Assembly: GCF_022815725.1 (NCBI RefSeq)
Contig: NZ_JALGRF010000002.1
Coordinates: forward strand, 682,001 to 746,000
DNA from: Streptomyces sp. APSN-46.1
GTDB taxonomy: Bacteria; Actinomycetota; Actinomycetes; Streptomycetales; Streptomycetaceae
Reading direction: 5' to 3'
DNA: 64,000 bases
Below are positions 61,101-64,000 of this stretch, in pieces. The translations under genes and the position numbers were made by a program. Position 1 is the stretch's first letter, and each line of letters starts with the position of its first letter. The notes under the pieces are model-generated. The model had not been told where the DNA came from. It did no database searches and was given only the letters and a program-made list of their open reading frames with translations.

Positions 61101-63470
61101 CCGCACCTGGCCTCGTACACCGCCTACACCATCGACCCCCGCGACCGCGACCGCGTCCGCGAGGCCCCGCGCGGCCAGCTCGTCGCGAGCGCCCGGGCCG
61201 CGAACGGCGCCGTCCTGGCCGCCACCGGCGTCCAGCTGGCCGGCGTACTGGACGACCTGTACGCGAACGACGCGGCACTGGGCCCCGTCTTCAAGGACGG
61301 CCGCCCCACCCTCTCCGTCTGGGCCCCCACCGCCCAGCAGGTCTCCCTCGAACTCGACGGCCGCACCGTCGCCATGCGCCGCGACGACACCACCGGCGTC
61401 TGGTCGGTGCGCGGTGAACGCGGCTGGACCGGCAAGCCCTACCGCTACGCCGTCACCGTCTGGGCCCCGAGCGCCGGGCGGATCGTCCGCAACCTGGTCA
61501 CCGACCCGTACTCCACGGCGCTGACCACGGATTCCACGCACAGCCTGGCCGTCGACCTGGCCGACCCCAAGCTCGCCCCGCCCGGCTGGCGCGACCTGCG
61601 CAAGCCCGCCGCCGTGCCCTTCACCTCGGCGCAGATCCAGGAGCTGCACATCCGCGACTTCTCGGTCGCGGACCGCACGAGCAAGCACCCCGGCCAGTAC
61701 CGGGCCTTCACCGACGCGGACTCGGCCGGCATGGAGCACCTGCGCGCGCTGGCCGCCTCCGGCACCTCGTACGTCCACCTCCTGCCGGCCTTCGACATCG
61801 GCACCATCCCGGAGAAGGCGGCGGACCGCACCGAGCCCGCCTGCGACCTCAAGGTCTACGCGCCCGACTCCGAGGAACAGCAGGCGTGCGTGGCCGCGGC
61901 CGCGGCGAAGGACGCGTACAACTGGGGCTACGACCCGCTGCACTACACCGTGCCCGAGGGCTCGTACGCGAGCGACCCGAACGGCACCGCCCGCACCGTC
62001 GAGTTCCGCGAGATGGTCCAGTCGCTGAACGGCGCCGGACTGCGCACCGTCATGGACGTGGTCTACAACCACACGGTGGCGTCCGGCCAGTCGGACAAGT
62101 CCGTCCTGGACCGGATCGTGCCCGGCTACTACCAGCGCCTGCTCGCCGACGGCAGCGTGGCCACCTCCACGTGCTGCTCCAACACCGCGCCCGAGAACGC
62201 CATGATGGGCCGTCTCGTCGTGGACTCGATCGTCACCTGGGCCAAGGAGTACAAGGTCGACGGCTTCCGCTTCGACCTCATGGGGCACCACCCGAAGGCC
62301 AACATCCTGGCCGTGCGCTCCGCCCTGGACGCCCTGACCGTCGAGAAGGACGGGGTGGACGGCAAGAAGATCGTCCTCTACGGGGAGGGCTGGAACTTCG
62401 GCGAGGTCGCCGACGACGCCCGCTTCGTCCAGGCCACGCAGAAGAACATGGCCGGCACCGGCATCGCCACCTTCTCCGACCGGGCCCGCGACGCGGTCCG
62501 CGGCGGCGGCCCCTTCGACGAGGACCCGCGCGTGCAGGGCTTCGCCTCCGGCCTGTTCACGGCCCCGAACTCCTCGCCCGCCAACGGCACCCCGGAGCAG
62601 CAGCGGGCCCGTCTGCTGCACTCCCAGGACCTCATCAAGGTCGGCCTGTCCGGCAATCTCGCCTCGTACGTGTTCACGGACACCGCCGGCCGCCGGATCA
62701 AGGGCTCCGAGCTGGACTACAACGGCGCCCCGGCCGGGTACGCGGCGGCGCCGGGCGACGCCCTCGCCTACGCGGACGCCCACGACAACGAGTCTCTCTA
62801 CGACGCCCTGACGTACAAGCTCCCGCAGGGCACGACGGAGGCCGACAAGGCCCGCATGCAGGTCCTGGCGATGGCGGTGAGCACCCTCTCGCAGGGGCCG
62901 TCCCTGTCCCAGGCCGGCACGGACCTGCTCCGCTCGAAGTCCCTGGACCGCAACTCGTACGACAGCGGCGACTGGTTCAACGCCATCCACTGGGACTGCG
63001 GCGACGGGAACGGCAACGGCAACGGCTTCGGCCGAGGCCTGCCGCCGGCGGCCGACAACAAGGCGAAGTGGCCGTACGCGAAGCCGCTCCTCACCGGACC
63101 GGTCCCGAGCTGCGCGGACACCACGGGCACCGCGGCCGCCTACCGCGACCTGCTCAGGATCCGTACGACGGAACCCGCCTTCGCCCTCACCACGGCGCAG
63201 GCGGTCCAGGCGAACCTGGCCTTCCCGCTGTCGGGGAGGGACGAGACCCCGGGCGTGATCACCATGACCCTGGGAGACCTGGTGGTGGTCTTCAACTCCA
63301 CCCCCGCCGCCCAGCCCCAGCGGCTCCCGGACCTCGCGGGGCGCGGCTACGCCCTGCACCCCGTCCAGGCGGGCGGTCCCGACCCGGCGGTGAAGCGGTC
63401 CGCGTACGACGCGAAGACGGGAGAGTTCACCGTGCCCGCCCGCACGGTCGCGGTGTTCAAGCGCTCCTGA
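58101..63470 (+). CDS. Secreted amylopullulanase (two GH13 modules)
   Basis: A 1789-residue exported starch-debranching enzyme. The start is TTG 58101, with an AAGGAG site 7 bp upstream; no ATG or GTG fits. After a signal ('VLAATLAVTLLPALPAAAA') comes an alpha-amylase-type GH13 (about 45-600; 'GFRIDTVKHVN', 'FMFGEVYSAD', 'FLGNHDMGRF'). Two CBM41-like copies follow (about 710-920; 'YAVVHYNRPDGDYTNWRLYAWG', 'AVLHYQRADGAYDGWGLHVWTG'). A CBM48-type domain then leads to a type I pullulanase GH13 with 'YNWGYDPLHYTVPEGSY' and 'VDGFRFDLMGHH'. Thus one chain can act on alpha-1,4 and alpha-1,6 links. It lies 117 bp after the amylase gene and probably shares its transcript. Confidence 0.95.
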   Translation: MIRPAAGVLAATLAVTLLPALPAAAAARPPAPPSDAKLAAEPARHDLTREQFYFVLPDRFANGDPRNDRGGLTGTRLETGLDPTDKGFYQGGDLKGLTDRLDYIQGLGTTAIWLAPIFKNQPVQGKGDDVSAGYHGYWITDFTQVDPHFGTNADLERLIDKAHGKGMKVFFDVITNHTADVIDHREASSSYLSKGAFPYLTKDGVPFDDADHADARRKFPKTDAESFPLTPFVPAGKQNAKVPSWLNDPTMYHNRGDSTFAGESSEQGDFFGLDDLWTERPEVVSGMEKIYEKWVKDFRIDGFRIDTVKHVNTGFWTQWATALDKYAAQRGREDFFMFGEVYSADTAVTSPYVTRGRLDATLDFPLQDAIRSYASQGAAAGRLGSVLGDDYRYTTDKANAYEQVTFLGNHDMGRFGTFLKQDRPGAGERELLDRYRLANELMFLSRGNPVIYSGDEQGFTGAGGDKDARQPLFASRVADYLDDDQLGTDRTHASDAYDPEHPLYKQISALSKLTKAHPALRDGVQSERLADASVYAFARTDTRGDIGGRTEYLVAANNGSESKAVEIDAPAGAQYRTLYGGTALIRASAAGKLTVVVPALGSVVLQGVTPLAAPTANPALTLKAPAPGATGTVELTAEVTGGGLNRVVFAAQTGDEKWQVLGSADHAPYKVTQHITAPAGTPLRYKAVVIDAAGRTASALAASAAGQAPAPETPTATQRDYAVVHYNRPDGDYTNWRLYAWGDIAEGEATPWPAGHDFTGRDAYGAFAYVKLKPGASSVGYLVIDKDGTKDVAADRAIDVTRTGEIWLEQGKEPARTDRPAYPPQDQAKAVLHYQRADGAYDGWGLHVWTGAATPTDWSKPLAPARTDAYGAVYEVPLAAGATSLSYILHKGDEKDLPSDQSLDLKATGHEVWMLGGRASYLLPQPAGSSAALDLTKAQAVWIDRDTLAWNAPAAAASVQLLASREGTVKAENGTLTGADTARWLRLAKSELTEAQKSKFPHLASYTAYTIDPRDRDRVREAPRGQLVASARAANGAVLAATGVQLAGVLDDLYANDAALGPVFKDGRPTLSVWAPTAQQVSLELDGRTVAMRRDDTTGVWSVRGERGWTGKPYRYAVTVWAPSAGRIVRNLVTDPYSTALTTDSTHSLAVDLADPKLAPPGWRDLRKPAAVPFTSAQIQELHIRDFSVADRTSKHPGQYRAFTDADSAGMEHLRALAASGTSYVHLLPAFDIGTIPEKAADRTEPACDLKVYAPDSEEQQACVAAAAAKDAYNWGYDPLHYTVPEGSYASDPNGTARTVEFREMVQSLNGAGLRTVMDVVYNHTVASGQSDKSVLDRIVPGYYQRLLADGSVATSTCCSNTAPENAMMGRLVVDSIVTWAKEYKVDGFRFDLMGHHPKANILAVRSALDALTVEKDGVDGKKIVLYGEGWNFGEVADDARFVQATQKNMAGTGIATFSDRARDAVRGGGPFDEDPRVQGFASGLFTAPNSSPANGTPEQQRARLLHSQDLIKVGLSGNLASYVFTDTAGRRIKGSELDYNGAPAGYAAAPGDALAYADAHDNESLYDALTYKLPQGTTEADKARMQVLAMAVSTLSQGPSLSQAGTDLLRSKSLDRNSYDSGDWFNAIHWDCGDGNGNGNGFGRGLPPAADNKAKWPYAKPLLTGPVPSCADTTGTAAAYRDLLRIRTTEPAFALTTAQAVQANLAFPLSGRDETPGVITMTLGDLVVVFNSTPAAQPQRLPDLAGRGYALHPVQAGGPDPAVKRSAYDAKTGEFTVPARTVAVFKRS

Positions 63471-63486
63471 CCTGAAGGGAAGAGGT

Positions 63487-63525
63487 GAAGCGGCGGTGCC
63501 GGCCATGGTCCGGCACCGCCGCTTC
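63487..63525 (+). terminator. Terminator of the amylase-pullulanase unit
   Basis: A perfect 16-bp stem (GAAGCGGCGGTGCCGG, 63487-63502, with its complement at 63510-63525) and a 7-nt loop, 16 bp after the pullulanase stop. It also serves the convergent GNAT gene. Confidence 0.85.
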
Positions 63526-63543
63526 CTCATTCCCCCACGTGCG

Positions 63544-64000
63544 TCAGACGTCGAGGCGGCGCTCCAGCAGGATCACGCCGTAGACCTTTCCGTCCTTGCC
63601 CTGCTTGGACGGATATTCGCCGACGATCCGGTACCCCGCGCCCTGGTAGTACGCGAGCAGCCGCGGGTTGGTGGCGACGCAGTCCAGCCGGGCCCGCTCC
63701 CGCCCGGTCCGGGCGATCCGCCACTCGGCGTGGCCGAGTATGCGCCGTCCCGCGCCGGCGGGCGCCGCCTCCCGCTCCACCATCAGCCGGTGCACATAGC
63801 CCGCGACCGGCGGCTGGACGCCCCAGGCCTCCTCGTCGGACCACCAGAGCTCGTACGCCCCGACGACCCGCCCGTCGGGGTCCTCGGCGAGCCACACCTC
63901 ACCGTCGCGCATCCTCGCGCGGAAGTGCGCCGTGTCCTTCTCGCCCGGCTTCCACTGGGCGATGGCGTTGGCCCGCATCCACCGGGCGGCCCGGTCGTAC
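63544..64000 (-). CDS. GNAT-family acetyltransferase (5' end off the window)
   Basis: The frame stays open to the right edge and reads 'YDRAARWMRANAIAQWKPGEKD' before 'MRDGEVWLAEDPDGRVVGAYEL', which is typical for the middle of the N-terminal part of this family. I therefore regard the ATG at 63978 as internal and the gene as cut. 'AGYVHRLMVEREAAPAGAGRRILGHAEW' is the acetyl-CoA binding segment (V/L..R-x-x-Gx-G/A), and 'LDCVATNPRLLAYYQGAGYRIVGEY' the conserved C-terminal beta strands. It probably acetylates a small molecule or peptide amine; no substrate can be named. Convergent with the pullulanase gene. Confidence 0.85.
   Translation of the reverse strand, partial: YDRAARWMRANAIAQWKPGEKDTAHFRARMRDGEVWLAEDPDGRVVGAYELWWSDEEAWGVQPPVAGYVHRLMVEREAAPAGAGRRILGHAEWRIARTGRERARLDCVATNPRLLAYYQGAGYRIVGEYPSKQGKDGKVYGVILLERRLDV

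Noticed and set aside
57267..63530. A 2087-codon open frame antisense to the amylase and pullulanase
   Set aside because: It is a by-product of strong third-position GC in the two real genes; the protein has no recognisable domain, and the sense genes have complete catalytic motifs and ribosome sites.

Overview
The window reads as a chromosomal segment of a Streptomyces or close relative. It has very high GC with strong third-position GC in the genes, frequent GTG starts, ATGA/GTGA gene overlaps and AGGAGG-type ribosome sites. It also carries typical actinobacterial families: a SARP/AfsR-like regulator, DUF397 with DUF5753, DUF4190 proteins, GlnE and a GlnA2-type glutamine synthetase. The order glnA2 - glnE - malR/malEFG/aglA - amylase - pullulanase resembles the central region of the S. 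coelicolor chromosome as I remember it. No rRNA or tRNA genes, CRISPR array or large biosynthetic cluster were seen.

Layout. 1-13 kb: a cut-off TerD/nuclease-like fusion, a small membrane protein, a site-2 protease homologue, a large SARP-NTPase regulator, a drug-efflux type ABC pair, panB, a membrane-anchored EEP-family protein and nadE. 13-22 kb: envelope and metal-handling genes, namely a DUF4190/DUF4352 protein, a multicopper oxidase with a His-repeat DUF6153 protein, a DUF998 protein coupled to a collagen-like alpha/beta hydrolase, a CBS protein and a DUF3105/DUF305 pair. 22-34 kb: glnA2, three small or unusual genes, two paralogous secreted PIG-L deacetylases and glnE. 34-38.4 kb is an accessory patch: a lone TnpB with its 3' end hairpins, an HTH(DUF5753)-DUF397 pair, a decayed IS5-type transposase and a secreted beta-helix protein. 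38.4-45.5 kb: a pentapeptide-repeat membrane protein, a septum-formation-like protein, a lectin/DUF11 protein and a four-gene WXG-like cassette. 45.5-63.5 kb is a maltodextrin/starch region: PAP2 enzyme, malR1 and aglA2 on the minus strand, then divergent malE-malF-malG-aglA-malR2, a secreted alpha-amylase and a secreted two-module amylopullulanase. The window closes with a cut-off GNAT gene.

How it fits together. The secreted amylase and pullulanase would cut starch and alpha-glucans to maltodextrins, MalEFG would import them, and the AglA enzymes would hydrolyse them in the cytoplasm. CTTGC-type palindromes lie at the malE promoter, in the aglA2 5' end and over the amylase -35 box, suggesting common LacI-type (MalR) control. 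The most unexpected element is a TPP riboswitch aptamer at about 55984-56095, about 190 nt upstream of the alpha-amylase gene rather than of a thiamine gene.

A second theme is the unusual density of short tandem repeats. Some abut stop codons (panB, CBS gene, EEP gene), and others are in-frame low-complexity blocks inside proteins (hydrolase, AglA2, GlnE, SARP, DUF305, DUF6153). These suggest slippage-driven repeat growth in this lineage.
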